From assembly GCA_016868485.1 (NCBI GenBank), contig VGGT01000119.1, positions 1 through 6,243 on the forward strand: a stretch of 6,243 nt of DNA, read 5' to 3'. Origin of the DNA: Bacteroidota bacterium (GTDB lineage Bacteria > Bacteroidota > Bacteroidia > UBA7662). This document shows positions 6,243-6,243 of the stretch, in pieces (the stretch's first letter is position 1; the number at the start of each line of letters is the position of its first letter). A program made the translations under genes and the position numbers. Below the pieces are notes generated by a model, which saw only the letters and a program-made list of their open reading frames with translations, had not been told where the DNA came from and did no database searches.

Positions 6243-6243
6243 C

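Overview
The window is a chromosomal housekeeping segment of a member of the Bacteroidota. Three things point there. The NusA is a short 412-residue form without the C-terminal acidic repeats of enterobacterial NusA. The IF-2 is long (1027 residues), with a low-complexity, Pro/Gly/Arg-rich linker. The intergenic region has two perfect TAnnTTTG promoter -7 boxes, and the genes lack clear Shine-Dalgarno sequences. I cannot place it below phylum level from sequence alone.

Layout. Positions 1-74 hold a 22-bp tandem repeat cut by the left edge and a partial duplication of the end of pnuC. From about 5553 down to 75, the minus strand carries one probable operon, rimP - nusA - infB - pnuC, with gaps of 11, 52 and 3 bp. 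Its first three genes are the classic translation/transcription set: 30S maturation factor RimP, transcription factor NusA and initiation factor IF-2. The fourth encodes a PnuC-type vitamin transporter, an unusual passenger that starts with GTG right after two tandem TAG codons. Positions 5517-5700 form a 184-bp divergent control region. It contains a C(UUCG)G-capped hairpin followed by a U-rich run just before rimP, two TATATTTG boxes arranged as an inverted repeat, and three tandem 18-bp repeats just before the rightward gene. That gene (5701-6201, plus strand) encodes a biotin carboxyl carrier protein with an intact ESMKMEN biotinylation motif. The last 42 bp hold at most a weak, edge-truncated terminator.

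How the genes work together. RimP, NusA and IF-2 link ribosome assembly, transcription elongation/termination and translation initiation. A terminator-like hairpin in the leader of an operon encoding NusA makes autoregulation plausible, but this is inference. The biotin carrier would donate carboxyl groups within an acyl-CoA carboxylase whose catalytic subunits are not in the window.

No mobile element, RNA gene, CRISPR array or novel multigene system is visible. The unexplained material is regulatory and repetitive DNA between and at the ends of ordinary genes.
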